DNA of 64,000 nt from JAJFIE01 sp964344255 (GTDB lineage: Bacteria > Pseudomonadota > Alphaproteobacteria > Rhodospirillales > Casp-alpha2): contig CAYFMQ010000002.1 of the NCBI GenBank assembly GCA_964344255.1, positions 1 through 64,000 on the forward strand, given 5' to 3'. The translations under genes were made by a program, and so were the position numbers. Position 1 is the first letter of the stretch; each line of letters opens with the position of its first letter. The notes beneath the pieces were generated by a model. It was not told the DNA's origin. It ran no database searches and was given only the letters and a program-made list of their open reading frames with translations. Of the stretch, positions 46,983 through 55,904 are shown in pieces.

Positions 46983-47834
46983 TCACCGTCTACCGATTAT
47001 GCGATCAAGATCGATACGCCGGAAAAGGAAGAACACCAACGTGCCCGAGAAGACAATCAGAAGCACCGACAGCATGGAGCCTTTCGGCCAGTTCTGGGCG
47101 AAGGTGAAGGCTGACTCAATATCATCGGCAATCATGATGATGGTCTGCCCGCCAAGGATCTTTGATTCCGCCAGGGAGCCCAACGACAGGATGAACGTCA
47201 GCATGCAGCCGATCATGATGCCCGGCATGGCGAGCGGCAACTCCACCTCCCTGAAGATTTGCAGGCGCGAGGCGCCCAGGTCCGAAGCCGCTTCTTTCAG
47301 GGTATCCGGCACCATGGACAGGCCGATGACGAGCGGAAACAGCATGAACGGCAGGTACACGTAAACCAGACCCAGGACGATTGCCGGAACCGTATAAAGC
47401 ATGCTTGGCAACTGGATGCCGAACAGGAATTGAACCGATCCGTCGGCAATACCGTTTTTCAGTAGGAACAGAACCCAGCCAAACAGCCGGATGTTTTCCG
47501 ATACCAGCAAGGGAACAACGATAATCATGGTGATGATGTTGGACCATGGACCGAACAGTTTCGCCATGCCGTATGCGGCGGGGTAGCAGATGACCAGCAG
47601 CATAACGACGGCGATAACGGAAAGTGAAACCGACCAGACAAATGACAGGTAGTAGCTGTCCGTCACGATAGAGATAAAATTCGCCAACGTCGGGGTTTGC
47701 GCCAACGAGAAAGTCCGGGGCGGCATGAAGCTGTATCCCATGACCATCAACAAGGGACCGATAAAACCGACCAACAGGAATATCGAGGCTGGCAGTGCGG
47801 CGCGGACACCAGGTTGTGAGAACCATCTGATCAT
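46983..47834 (-). CDS. ABC transporter permease, PotB-like
   Basis: 283 residues with six predicted membrane helices (FLLVGFIGPLLMVMGYSFM first). EAA loop: LKEAASDLGASRLQIFREVE. It pairs with the PotC-like permease as a heterodimer in the inner membrane. It begins 15 bases after the ATPase gene. Confidence 0.93.
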   Translation of the reverse strand: MIRWFSQPGVRAALPASIFLLVGFIGPLLMVMGYSFMPPRTFSLAQTPTLANFISIVTDSYYLSFVWSVSLSVIAVVMLLVICYPAAYGMAKLFGPWSNIITMIIVVPLLVSENIRLFGWVLFLLKNGIADGSVQFLFGIQLPSMLYTVPAIVLGLVYVYLPFMLFPLVIGLSMVPDTLKEAASDLGASRLQIFREVELPLAMPGIMIGCMLTFILSLGSLAESKILGGQTIIMIADDIESAFTFAQNWPKGSMLSVLLIVFSGTLVFFLFRRIDLDRIIGRR

Positions 47835-47849
47835 GGATGAATGTGTCCT

Positions 47850-48929
47850 CTACCCGTTCACCAGAATTGAGTCCTCGGGCCGCCATCCGATCTGGACCGT
47901 ATCGTCCAGTTGCCCCTCGTACGGTTCATCCTGAAGGCGTTCGACCAGCCACTGGTACCCGTCAGAATCGGCCCGGACCTGATACTGAATACGCGATCCC
48001 AGGGAATAATCGTTATAGACCGTACCTGTAACCTTATTGGGCAGATCAGCTGCGGCCCGGCCGATTTTGACGACCTCGGGCCGGATGATTAAATAGCCCT
48101 GCTGAAAATTCTCAGGTTCATTCGTCACGGTATATTCAGTTGCATCAGACAGGGAGCGCACACGATGCTCGCCGATGCTTTCAACCTCGACCGTGTTCAC
48201 TTCGCCCATGAATTGGGCGACGAAATTATTGCTCGGCTGGTTGTAGATTTCATGAGGAAGCCCGACCTGGATCATCTTGCCGAAATTCATGATGCCGATG
48301 CGGTCGCTCATGACCATTGCTTCTTCCAGCGAATGGGTAATGTAGACAAAGGTTTTTTTCGTATCGCGGTGAATGTCCTTGAGTTCCTTTTCGAGCGTTT
48401 TACGCAGTCTGAAATCAAGGGCGCTCAAGGGTTCGTCAAAGAACAGAATATCTGGATCGAAAGCGAGCGCGCGGGCGAGGGCAACGCGCTGGCGTTCACC
48501 GCCGGAGCACTGGTTAACGCCTTTGGAATAATAATCCGCCGGCAACCGTAACTGGGCCAGCAGTTCATCGGCACGCGCTCGCCGCTTGGCTGGATCGATG
48601 CCGGCAATTTTCATGGGAAATTCTATATTCTGTCCCACGGTTTTGTGAGGGAACAAAGCCAGGGACTGGAACACCATGCAGGTGGGGCGTTTGTTGGCGG
48701 GAACATCATTGATCCGCTGCCCGCGAAGAAGGATGTCACCTTCTGTCGGCCTGTCCATCCCAACCAGCATGCGGATCATAGTCGTTTTTCCGCTTCCGGA
48801 CGGTCCGACGAGCGTGAAGAACTCACCGTCTCCAATATCAAGGCTGACGTCATCGACTGCAGTAAAACTGCCGAACTTCTTGGTGATGTTGCGAAGCTGG
48901 AGAACAGGTTCGTCTGCGCCGTTACTCAT
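47850..48929 (-). CDS. ABC transporter ATP-binding protein, PotA-like
   Basis: 359 residues. Walker A GPSGSGKTT, Q loop VFQSLALFPHKTVGQN, signature CSGGERQRVALARAL, Walker B ILFFDEPLSALD and H loop YITHSLEEA, then a C-terminal OB-fold domain (TOBE-like, VTGTVYNDYSLGSRIQY) typical of PotA/FbpC. Drives import of the ligand carried by the binding protein. Cys replaces the first Leu of the LSGGQ signature, which is tolerated in the family. A strong hairpin separates it from the binding-protein gene. Confidence 0.95.
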   Translation of the reverse strand: MSNGADEPVLQLRNITKKFGSFTAVDDVSLDIGDGEFFTLVGPSGSGKTTMIRMLVGMDRPTEGDILLRGQRINDVPANKRPTCMVFQSLALFPHKTVGQNIEFPMKIAGIDPAKRRARADELLAQLRLPADYYSKGVNQCSGGERQRVALARALAFDPDILFFDEPLSALDFRLRKTLEKELKDIHRDTKKTFVYITHSLEEAMVMSDRIGIMNFGKMIQVGLPHEIYNQPSNNFVAQFMGEVNTVEVESIGEHRVRSLSDATEYTVTNEPENFQQGYLIIRPEVVKIGRAAADLPNKVTGTVYNDYSLGSRIQYQVRADSDGYQWLVERLQDEPYEGQLDDTVQIGWRPEDSILVNG

Positions 48930-49011
48930 TCAACCTCCCTGATGGCATTTTGTTGCGCTTACCGCGCATTATTCTCAAATAGGGTTACTTCCCGTCAGTT
49001 TATCGTGAGAC

Positions 49012-49054
49012 AGGATTGATCAAATCCTTAAATTAGGAGGATTCGATCAATCCT
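49012..49054 (-). repeat. Long stem-loop between binding-protein and ATPase genes
   Basis: AGGATTGATCAAATCCT and AGGATTCGATCAATCCT pair over 17 positions with one mismatch and a nine-base loop. There is no T run, so it is more likely an RNA-stabilising or partial-termination hairpin that raises binding-protein mRNA over the other importer genes. Confidence 0.7.
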
Positions 49055-49123
49055 GAACACTAACTCACAATACTGACATTAGAGCAGAGTTTGCAGCTTG
49101 AATAAATTCAAACCGTACCGGCT

Positions 49124-50284
49124 CTAGCCTTCCCTTTCGCGCTTGGCGGCGGAGTAGATGTCATACATTTCCGCATAATCCGGGTTGATGTCGTAATCCG
49201 TCGAGTTCGACATTTCTTCTTCGAGCGTATCCCATTGGATAGCATCCAGTTCCTCGCTATCGAACTGGGACATGACATCCGCCGAGCCCATCTGGGTGAC
49301 CGGATTGTAGGTGCCTTCCGCGAATGCGACTTTCTTGGAGATATCCGGGCGCTGGATGTAGGCCAGGAAGTCCTCTGCGATTGTCGACGGGTTCGGGTTG
49401 TTAACGACCGAGGTAAGCTCGATCCAGACAATGCCGCCCTTGTCGCCATTGGGGCCCATGGGGCCGGATTTAGGCGTAATGCCGCGAACCTGGGTGGCGC
49501 CATCGTACCGGGCCGGCGATGCCGTATAGGTGCCGCCGGTGAAGTAGGCGTCAATTTCGCCGTTGATCAGCGCCAGGTTCATGGCGACAAGGTCATCCGT
49601 CAGGATTTTCGCGCCACTGAAGATCTGCTTACAAGCCTTGGAGAAAGCGTCGATTTCTGCCTTCGAGTGAGACTTGAACGGATCGACGCCTGCCGTTACG
49701 CACATGTGATAGATATTCCAGTTATCGTACGTCAGAACGCCGTACCGGCCTTTCATGGCGGGATCCAGGAAGATGTTGAAGCCCTCGTCTTCCGCCGTGG
49801 CGCGGGAAATCTTGTCCGTATTGACGACGAAATTGAACGGACCGAAACGCTGGGTCACGCCAAGCAGGTGTTCGCCGGTCTTGTCCATGGCCCATGGATA
49901 GGGCGGATGGAAGGCGGGCATCATCTTCGAGAAGAACGGCTCGAACCGCTCACGAGAGATTTCCTTGATCAGTCCTTCAGGCCACATCATTTCCCGGGCC
50001 CAGGGGTTGTTCAGGTTGATCAGATCCCAGATCTTCGTTTCACCGGCGCGCAACCGGTTGACGGCATCGGGGTCTGACGTAAGGCCTTCCGCACGGACCG
50101 TTGCGCCGGTTTCACGGCGGAACGGGTCAAGCACATCGTCTGAGTTGTAACCCTCCCAGCAGTAAATGTTCAGCTCATCACTGCGGGCGGCATGTGCCAT
50201 TTTCGCAAACGAACCGCCATAGGCGGCTGCGAGGGCAAAAGCGCCTGTATGTTGCAAAAAATTTCTTCTGTTGAAGCCACTCAT
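49124..50284 (-). CDS. Periplasmic polyamine/amine-type binding protein
   Basis: 386 residues of the PotD/extracellular solute-binding family 1 or 2 kind. The N-terminus has a twin-arginine motif (FNRRNFLQ) and a hydrophobic stretch ending in AHA, so export through Tat is likely. Mature part: LNIYCWEGYNSDDVLDPFRR, WDLINLNNPWAREMMW, ALINGEIDAYFTGGTY. The motif YCWEGY resembles polyamine-binding relatives, and Trp-rich segments (WDL, NNPW, PYPWAMD) may bind a cationic amine. GGGAGAG precedes the ATG at 50284. First gene of the import and catabolism operon. Confidence 0.9.
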   Translation of the reverse strand: MSGFNRRNFLQHTGAFALAAAYGGSFAKMAHAARSDELNIYCWEGYNSDDVLDPFRRETGATVRAEGLTSDPDAVNRLRAGETKIWDLINLNNPWAREMMWPEGLIKEISRERFEPFFSKMMPAFHPPYPWAMDKTGEHLLGVTQRFGPFNFVVNTDKISRATAEDEGFNIFLDPAMKGRYGVLTYDNWNIYHMCVTAGVDPFKSHSKAEIDAFSKACKQIFSGAKILTDDLVAMNLALINGEIDAYFTGGTYTASPARYDGATQVRGITPKSGPMGPNGDKGGIVWIELTSVVNNPNPSTIAEDFLAYIQRPDISKKVAFAEGTYNPVTQMGSADVMSQFDSEELDAIQWDTLEEEMSNSTDYDINPDYAEMYDIYSAAKREREG

Positions 50285-50651
50285 TTCACTCTCCCTTTGT
50301 TCGGCTTTGGCTGCCGAGAATTTCCTGTCGCCATACTTGCTGCGGGCCATGACTGTTCGGAGCATGTCGCAACTTAACGGCAAAACAACCGTATTAGGAT
50401 GCACGGGATTGAAATGCGGCACTTGACCGTTCGAAGCATAATCTTGACCCCATGCCGGGCGAAACCTGATGCATGGAGGGCTGCGTCGATACGAAAGATG
50501 GCCTTTTTCGCTCCCATCCACACCGGCCTTATTCAATGGCCGGATATGGGTGACGTTAACGCAGCCTTTTACCGTGTTCAATAAAATTATTGAAAGTACC
50601 ACATTATGGGAGTAGCGTTTTTATTCACTCTTTATGGACGGAGCCAAGGCG
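50285..50651. other. Divergent regulatory region
   Basis: 367 bases between the importer operon (minus) and the TIM-barrel gene (plus). It contains a third TTGACCCCAT copy (50444-50453) and, close to the plus-strand gene, a promoter-like segment with an operator half-site. No gene is visible. Confidence 0.55.
50590..50618 (+). promoter_or_regulatory. Promoter with imperfect DeoR-type operator
   Basis: -35 TTGAAA (50590-50595), 17 bases, -10-like TAGCGT (50613-50618). The spacer contains TACCACATTATGGGAGT (50597-50613), whose left arm TACCACA equals one arm of the perfect palindrome at 54532-54548. The -10 is weak. Confidence 0.4.
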
Positions 50652-51323
50652 ATGGACTTCATATTTATGCTCACCCGTAATGACAAAACAGTCATAGATG
50701 GCTTAGATGTTATTGATATTATTGCAGATTGTGGCGTCCAGCACATTGGCTTCAAGGATGTCGGGGTTGATAAGGACACCCTATTTTCATTGACAAACCG
50801 CATTCATGAACTTGGTGCTACCTCTTACATTGAAGTTGTAAGTACAACACCCGAGAGCGTAAAAACTTCACTGGACACTGCTGCAGAGCTTGGCGTCGAC
50901 CGGGTTTTGGGCGGCCAGGACATCGATTACGCCCTCGACGCATTGAAAGATTGCGGCGCTGCCTATTACCCCTTCCCGGGAAACCCTGTCGGCCATCCGA
51001 CCAAATTGGGTGGCTTGCCCGATGATATCGGACAGGATTGCAAAAGGATGATGACGGCCGGATGCGCGGGCGTTGATCTGCTGGCTTACCGGGCGACGGA
51101 CTGCGACCCGCTTGATCTGGTCAGGGCCGCGCGCGATTCATTGGATGACGGCTATCTGATCGTTGCCGGCAGCGTTGATTCCCCCGAACGAATCAGCGCC
51201 CTGGCCGACGCCGGCGCTGATGCATTTACCATCGGCACGGCCGTCTTTGACGGTTCGTTCTCTCCTGACAAGGGATCGATAAAATCACAGTGCCGGGACG
51301 TTCTCGCGGCCTGCAGCGGTTGA
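50652..51323 (+). CDS. TIM-barrel protein of HisA/decarboxylase-like type
   Basis: 223 residues. The pattern of strands fits a (beta/alpha)8 barrel with phosphate-binding loops at the end: YLIVAGSVDSP and ADAFTIGTAVFDGSF. Possible active-site residues are Lys and Asp in HIGFKDVGVD and the segment YRATDCDPLDLV. I do not recognise a characterised enzyme; HisA, ribulose-phosphate epimerase and 3-keto-gulonate-6-phosphate decarboxylase share the fold. ATG at 50652 is chosen because CGGAG is eight bases before it; the ATG at 50634 lacks a site. In front of a DeoR-type regulator and an FGGY kinase, so its substrate is probably the kinase product. Confidence 0.7.
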   Translation: MDFIFMLTRNDKTVIDGLDVIDIIADCGVQHIGFKDVGVDKDTLFSLTNRIHELGATSYIEVVSTTPESVKTSLDTAAELGVDRVLGGQDIDYALDALKDCGAAYYPFPGNPVGHPTKLGGLPDDIGQDCKRMMTAGCAGVDLLAYRATDCDPLDLVRAARDSLDDGYLIVAGSVDSPERISALADAGADAFTIGTAVFDGSFSPDKGSIKSQCRDVLAACSG

Positions 51324-51432
51324 ACGGAATGACCGGAATGGGCTGTATCGACAATCCGGTTTCAAACGAACACTATAGAGCCCCGGCACACGAAAGCGCC
51401 CAATCCGGACCTGAAGGTTTGACCTGAAAAGC

Positions 51433-52206
51433 ATGCCCAGTCGATTAAGCAAGAGCCAACGCCATGAACGGATTCTCGAAAGGCTCGGGAGCGACGTAAC
51501 CGTTCGGATTTCAACGCTTGCCGACCAATTCGACGTCACAACGGAAACCATCCGCCGGGATATCGATGAGTTAACGGACAAGGGACTGGTGGACCGCACC
51601 TATGGCGGCGCCGCCAGCAAGTCATTATCCAGCGAGCCTGCCATGGAACAACGCAGGCTGACCCAGGTCGCGGAACGGGAACGCATAGGCGCCTGTGCTG
51701 CATCTCTTGTTAAGCCCGACGATGTCGTGATGATTGATGCAGGGTCCACGACCCTGCATTTTGCGCGGGCACTCGCGGCCTGCGATTTCGGATTAACGAT
51801 CCTGACGAACTGTCTCGCCGTGGCGCACGTGCTCGGACCGATCAGGCGTATCCGTGTCATGTTGTGTCCGGGAGAGTACCGTGAAACGGAAAGCGGACTG
51901 TATGGCGAGGAAACGACTGCATTTCTCGATCGATTTATGGCGAACAAGGCTATCATCGGCGCCGGAGGGTTAACCGGTGATTCGGTAACGGATGTGGATT
52001 CTCAAGCCAGCTGGATTAAATTGAAGATGATTGAGCGCGCAGAAGAATCGTTTCTCCTGATCGATCACAGCAAATTCGAGGCGCGATTGTTTTCCACTGT
52101 GTGTAAACTTTCCCGATTAGACAACATCGTCACCGACAGGACGCCACCGCGAAACATTGGAACAGCAATTGATGACGCCCACGTTAAACTTCATGTTGCC
52201 TCATAA
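51433..52206 (+). CDS. DeoR-family transcriptional repressor (first copy)
   Basis: 257 residues. N-terminal winged helix (ERILERLGSDVTVRISTLAD, then TTETIRRDIDELTDKGLVDR, RTYGGA) and a C-terminal sugar-phosphate-sensing DeoRC domain (MIDAGSTTLHFARAL, LTNCLAV, LIDHSKFE). Members are released from DNA by a phosphorylated sugar or polyol, here probably the product of the FGGY kinase encoded 15 bases downstream. It is about as long as, and clearly related to, the second DeoR-type protein at 53.7 kb. A poor ribosome-binding site suggests low expression. Confidence 0.93.
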   Translation: MPSRLSKSQRHERILERLGSDVTVRISTLADQFDVTTETIRRDIDELTDKGLVDRTYGGAASKSLSSEPAMEQRRLTQVAERERIGACAASLVKPDDVVMIDAGSTTLHFARALAACDFGLTILTNCLAVAHVLGPIRRIRVMLCPGEYRETESGLYGEETTAFLDRFMANKAIIGAGGLTGDSVTDVDSQASWIKLKMIERAEESFLLIDHSKFEARLFSTVCKLSRLDNIVTDRTPPRNIGTAIDDAHVKLHVAS

Positions 52207-52221
52207 TCCGGTGGTATCGCC

Positions 52222-53670
52222 ATGATCGTCGGCGTTGATATCGGAACCCAGAGCCTGAAAGTCGTCATCACGGACCGGGACATGCAAATCCTGGGCGAGG
52301 CTGCAACCCCCTATCAAGCCGACTTTCCCAAGCCGGGCTGGGCGGAACAGTCCCCTACCCTCTGGGAACAGGCTCTGGCGCCCACGATAGCGAAAGCCCT
52401 GGAATCAGCCGGTGTGGCCTCTACGGAAATCCGCGCCATCGGCATCGGCGGGCAACTCGACGGCTGCATCGCCGTTAACAGGGATCACGACCCTCTTTAC
52501 CCCTGCCTGATCTGGATGGATCGGCGGGCCGAGGCCGAAATAACCGATATACCGTCGGAAGAAATCCATCGCCGAGGCGGCATCATCACGGACGCCTCCC
52601 ATCCGGCGGCGAAAATGCGTTGGTTGCAGCAAAACCTTCCTGATCCTGGGCAAATCCACCAGTTCCATTTCCCGGTTTCCTACATGGTCCAGAAACTAAC
52701 GGGCGTTGCCGTTATGGACCATGGCCTCGCCTCGACGACGATGCTGTATTCCCTGGAGGACCGCAATCTTGATCCGTGGCTGCTTGAACAGCTCGAAATT
52801 GATCGCGACACCCTGCCCTCCATTGGGGATGCTGAGGCATGCGCAGGATTGTTGACGCCCGAGGGAGCCGCACTTTGCGGTCTGCCCGTCGGCATTCCCG
52901 TCGCCATCGGGACGGGCGACGATTTCACCACCCCCCTTGGTGCCGGAATCGCACAGCCGGGGAAAATGGCCTGCGTTCTCGGCACGGCCGAAGTTGTCGG
53001 CGCACTTCATACGTCGCCGGTCATTGATGACAGCCGATTGCTGGAAACCCATGCCTATGCCGGCGGAACATACTTCATTGAAAACCCGGGCTGGCTGTCT
53101 GGCGGCGCGCTAACGTGGCTCCGGGATTTACTCGGACTCAAGAGCTTTCAGGAACTTGATGAACTGGCCGACGCTATCACTGCCGGAAGCGAGGGGTTGA
53201 ATTTCCTGCCCGCTCTGAACGGGACCATGTCGCCTGAATGGATTGCTTCCGCCAGGGGCTGCTTCTACGGCCTGACCCCGGCGCACGGTCCCGGCCATTT
53301 TTCCCGGGCAACGCTGGAAGGATTGGCCTTCGCCATGCGCGATGTCGTGAATTGCCTGGATGGCCTGGGCGTTGAAGTGAATTCAATCGTCGCCCTGGGC
53401 GGGGGCGCCAAAAGCCGTCTGTGGACGCAGATGCGCGCCGATATATCCGGGCTTCCGGTCGAGGTTCCCTTGGTCGTCGACACGGCGCCGGTTGGCAGCG
53501 CAATCCTGGCAGCCGTTGCCGCCGAAATTTTCCCGGATGTCTTGTCGGCCGTTAACTGCGCGGGAACTGTCTCCCACACCATGGAGCCAGATTTGCAGGT
53601 AAAGGCGCAGTATGACGAAGCTTACGGGAAGTATCGGCAACTCTTCGAGAGCCTGCGCCCCCTGTATTGA
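52222..53670 (+). CDS. FGGY-family carbohydrate kinase (xylulokinase-like)
   Basis: 482 residues. Two ribonuclease H-like domains: N-terminal VGVDIGTQSLKVVITDRDM and the sugar-contact region GIGGQLDGCIAVNRD, CLIWMDRRA; C-terminal ATP-binding segments AIGTGDDFTTPLGAGI and SIVALGGGAKSRLWTQM. Xylulokinases have GQMHG where this protein has GQLDG, so a related polyol or ketose is more likely than xylulose. It follows the DeoR-type gene closely. It converges on the second DeoR-type gene with an 18-base gap. Confidence 0.88.
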   Translation: MIVGVDIGTQSLKVVITDRDMQILGEAATPYQADFPKPGWAEQSPTLWEQALAPTIAKALESAGVASTEIRAIGIGGQLDGCIAVNRDHDPLYPCLIWMDRRAEAEITDIPSEEIHRRGGIITDASHPAAKMRWLQQNLPDPGQIHQFHFPVSYMVQKLTGVAVMDHGLASTTMLYSLEDRNLDPWLLEQLEIDRDTLPSIGDAEACAGLLTPEGAALCGLPVGIPVAIGTGDDFTTPLGAGIAQPGKMACVLGTAEVVGALHTSPVIDDSRLLETHAYAGGTYFIENPGWLSGGALTWLRDLLGLKSFQELDELADAITAGSEGLNFLPALNGTMSPEWIASARGCFYGLTPAHGPGHFSRATLEGLAFAMRDVVNCLDGLGVEVNSIVALGGGAKSRLWTQMRADISGLPVEVPLVVDTAPVGSAILAAVAAEIFPDVLSAVNCAGTVSHTMEPDLQVKAQYDEAYGKYRQLFESLRPLY

Positions 53671-53688
53671 ATTGTATCGAAACCAGCA

Positions 53689-54456
53689 TCAGGCCTTGTG
53701 AAACGCGACGCCATTCGCCTTGAATGCCTTAAGCAGTGATGCATCCGGCTTACGGTCGCTAACAACCTCATCCAGATCATCCAGTTTGCAGATCTGTTCC
53801 AACCCGGTTTCGTTAAACCTGAAATGGTCGATAAGCAGCATCCGTTTCGTCGAGCGGTTTATCATGGTCCGAACGGTCCAGACGGTCCGGGAATCAGCCT
53901 CGGAAACACCGCTTTCCGTCAGGCCATCCGCACAGAAGACAGCCATATCCGACTTGAATTTCGATACGAAGTCCGTTGTTTCATGCCCCCAGGCGAAACC
54001 CTCCAGATGATCGACCTCGCCCGGCGCAAGCATAACCCGGATTTTGTCGTTTGAACTCAGTTCCAGCGCTTCTCTGACACCGTTGGTTATGACGGTCAGG
54101 TGCTTGTCGGTTGATTTAAGTTCCTGTGCGAATAACAAGGCCGTTGTGCCGGGGCCTAGCATAATGACCTGGCCATCATCAAGAAGGCTGTGCGCCTTTC
54201 TGACAATAGCCATTCGCTCGGACAGGTGACGGTCCTGGCGGGCTTCAAAACTGAGCGGATTGCCGCCGGGTGGAAAAACAGCGCCGCCGTATCGCCTCTG
54301 GAGCAAACCTTCCTCGCACAGGGCGTCGAAATCGCGGCGTATCGTTTCGCGGGACACATCGAATTTAGATGCAAGGTCGCGGATCAGTATCCCGGGATCA
54401 TGATTAATCTCCGCAAGCAATCTTCTCCGCCGTTCCTGTTTCTTGCTTTCCGCCAT
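53689..54456 (-). CDS. DeoR-family transcriptional repressor (second copy)
   Basis: 255 residues. HTH (RRRRLLAEINHDPGILIRDL, VSRETIRRDFDALCEEGLLQ, RRYGGAVF) and DeoRC domain (IMLGPGTTALLFAQEL, VITNGV, LLIDHFRF). LGPGTT replaces the usual DAGST, so effector recognition may differ from the first copy. It diverges from the BMC operon across 164 bases. The perfect palindrome 54532-54548 lies between the likely -35 (TTGGCT) and -10 (TAGAAG) of this gene, which is what autorepression would look like. It is the best candidate regulator of the BMC operon. Confidence 0.93.
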   Translation of the reverse strand: MAESKKQERRRRLLAEINHDPGILIRDLASKFDVSRETIRRDFDALCEEGLLQRRYGGAVFPPGGNPLSFEARQDRHLSERMAIVRKAHSLLDDGQVIMLGPGTTALLFAQELKSTDKHLTVITNGVREALELSSNDKIRVMLAPGEVDHLEGFAWGHETTDFVSKFKSDMAVFCADGLTESGVSEADSRTVWTVRTMINRSTKRMLLIDHFRFNETGLEQICKLDDLDEVVSDRKPDASLLKAFKANGVAFHKA

Positions 54457-54531
54457 AATCACTTGTTCACATGCCGCCTGGTTTCGTGAATACCCCAGTC
54501 TTTAACAGATATGCGTTTCCTGTCCAGCTTC

Positions 54532-54548
54532 TACCACAAAATGTGGTA
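54532..54548. promoter_or_regulatory. Perfect 7-3-7 operator palindrome
   Basis: TACCACAAAATGTGGTA. It sits in the divergent region between the DeoR-type gene and the BMC operon, within the putative spacer of the minus-strand promoter and 14 bases before the plus-strand -35. A half-conserved copy is at 50597-50613. Confidence 0.65.
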
Positions 54549-54561
54549 TTAGCCAAATATG

Positions 54562-54590
54562 TTGCATATGCCACTTTTTTATAATATAGT
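54562..54590 (+). promoter_or_regulatory. Promoter of the BMC operon
   Basis: -35 TTGCAT (54562-54567), 17 bases, -10 TATAGT (54585-54590), 31 bases before the GTG start at 54621. An overlapping TATAAT at 54580-54585 has no well-spaced -35. Confidence 0.6.
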
Positions 54591-54620
54591 ATTTGCCAGC
54601 TTAGACAGGGATAAAAAATC

Positions 54621-55892
54621 GTGAGCCAGGCAAAAGACGATTTTCTTGAACTATCCAAAACCTATTGGAACCCGAACAAGACCCAGTTCTGGGAGGACGC
54701 CGGCGTCGATCTGGTTATCGACCGGCGCGAGGATTACCACATCTATGACATGGATGGTAAACGCCTCATCGACGTTCACCTTAACGGCGGCACCTACAAT
54801 ATCGGTCACCGCAATAGTGAACTGATTGAAGTCCTTAACGCCGGCGCCAGACGCTTTGACATGGGCAACCATCATTTTCCCGCCCTTGCGCGCACCGCGC
54901 TTGCCGAGGCACTGGCGGCCTGCACGCCTGAAGGACTGCAATACACCATGTATGGTGCTGGCGGGGCAGAAGCCATTGAATTAGCTATAAAATCAGCCCG
55001 AAATGCGACACAGAAACGGAAGATCGTTTCCATCATCAAGGCCTACCACGGTCATTCCGGGCTTTCCGTAAAAGCCGGCGATGAGCGGTTTTCAAAAACC
55101 TTCCTGTCCGAAGACCTGCTCGGTGAATTCGTACAGGTTCCCTTCAACGATTTGACTGCCATGGAAGACGCCCTTAAGGGGCGAGATGTCGCCGCCGTCA
55201 TCATGGAAACCATTCCGGCGACCTACGGTTTCCCCATGCCCCATGAAGGGTATCTGCCGTCCGTCAAAAACCTGTGCGAAAAATATGACGCACTTTACAT
55301 CGCCGATGAAGTCCAGACCGGATTGATGCGCACCGGCGCCATGTGGGGCATTACAAGGTACGGCGTAACGCCCGACATCATGGTGATCGGCAAGGGCATA
55401 ACAGGTGGCATGTACCCCATTTCCTGCTGCGTCACGAATGAACGCGCGGGACAATGGCTCAAGCAGGACGGCTTTGCCCACATGTCAACGGCCGGCGGCG
55501 CGGAACTGGGCTGCGTGGTGGCGCTCAAGGTGCTGGAAATCACCCAGCGCCCCGAAGTGGCCTCCATGGTTAACTACATTTCATCCTATATCCGCTCCGG
55601 ACTGGATGAGATCCAGGCGCTGTATCCGGATTTCTTTATTGGCATCCGCCAGCACGGCGTTGTCATGGGACTGGAATTCAACCACCCCGAAGGCGCCAAG
55701 CCGGTTATGAAGCATCTCTACGAAAATGGCGTGTGGGCGATTTTCTCGACACTCGATCCCAGCGTCCTTCAGTTCAAGCCGGGCATTCTCATGACGCAGG
55801 ATATCTCTGAAGACCTGCTACGCCGGGTCGAGGTCGCCATCGGGCTGGCTCGTGAGGAAGTCATGGGCACAACGCAACGGCGTGCATCTTAA
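54621..55892 (+). CDS. Class III PLP enzyme (aminotransferase or amino-alcohol-phosphate lyase)
   Basis: 423 residues of aminotransferase class III fold. PLP residues: Asp229 in IADEVQTGLMRTG and Lys258 in VIGKGITGGMYP; GAGGAEAIELAIKSAR binds the cofactor phosphate. Most relatives are omega-aminotransferases, but the fold also includes ethanolamine-phosphate phospho-lyases, which release an aldehyde, ammonia and phosphate. Because an acylating aldehyde dehydrogenase and shell proteins follow, I favour a role as the aldehyde producer. The start is a GTG with AGGG ten bases before. No encapsulation peptide is obvious at either end. Confidence 0.88.
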   Translation: MSQAKDDFLELSKTYWNPNKTQFWEDAGVDLVIDRREDYHIYDMDGKRLIDVHLNGGTYNIGHRNSELIEVLNAGARRFDMGNHHFPALARTALAEALAACTPEGLQYTMYGAGGAEAIELAIKSARNATQKRKIVSIIKAYHGHSGLSVKAGDERFSKTFLSEDLLGEFVQVPFNDLTAMEDALKGRDVAAVIMETIPATYGFPMPHEGYLPSVKNLCEKYDALYIADEVQTGLMRTGAMWGITRYGVTPDIMVIGKGITGGMYPISCCVTNERAGQWLKQDGFAHMSTAGGAELGCVVALKVLEITQRPEVASMVNYISSYIRSGLDEIQALYPDFFIGIRQHGVVMGLEFNHPEGAKPVMKHLYENGVWAIFSTLDPSVLQFKPGILMTQDISEDLLRRVEVAIGLAREEVMGTTQRRAS

Positions 55893-55904
55893 CTGGATAT
55901 CGCT

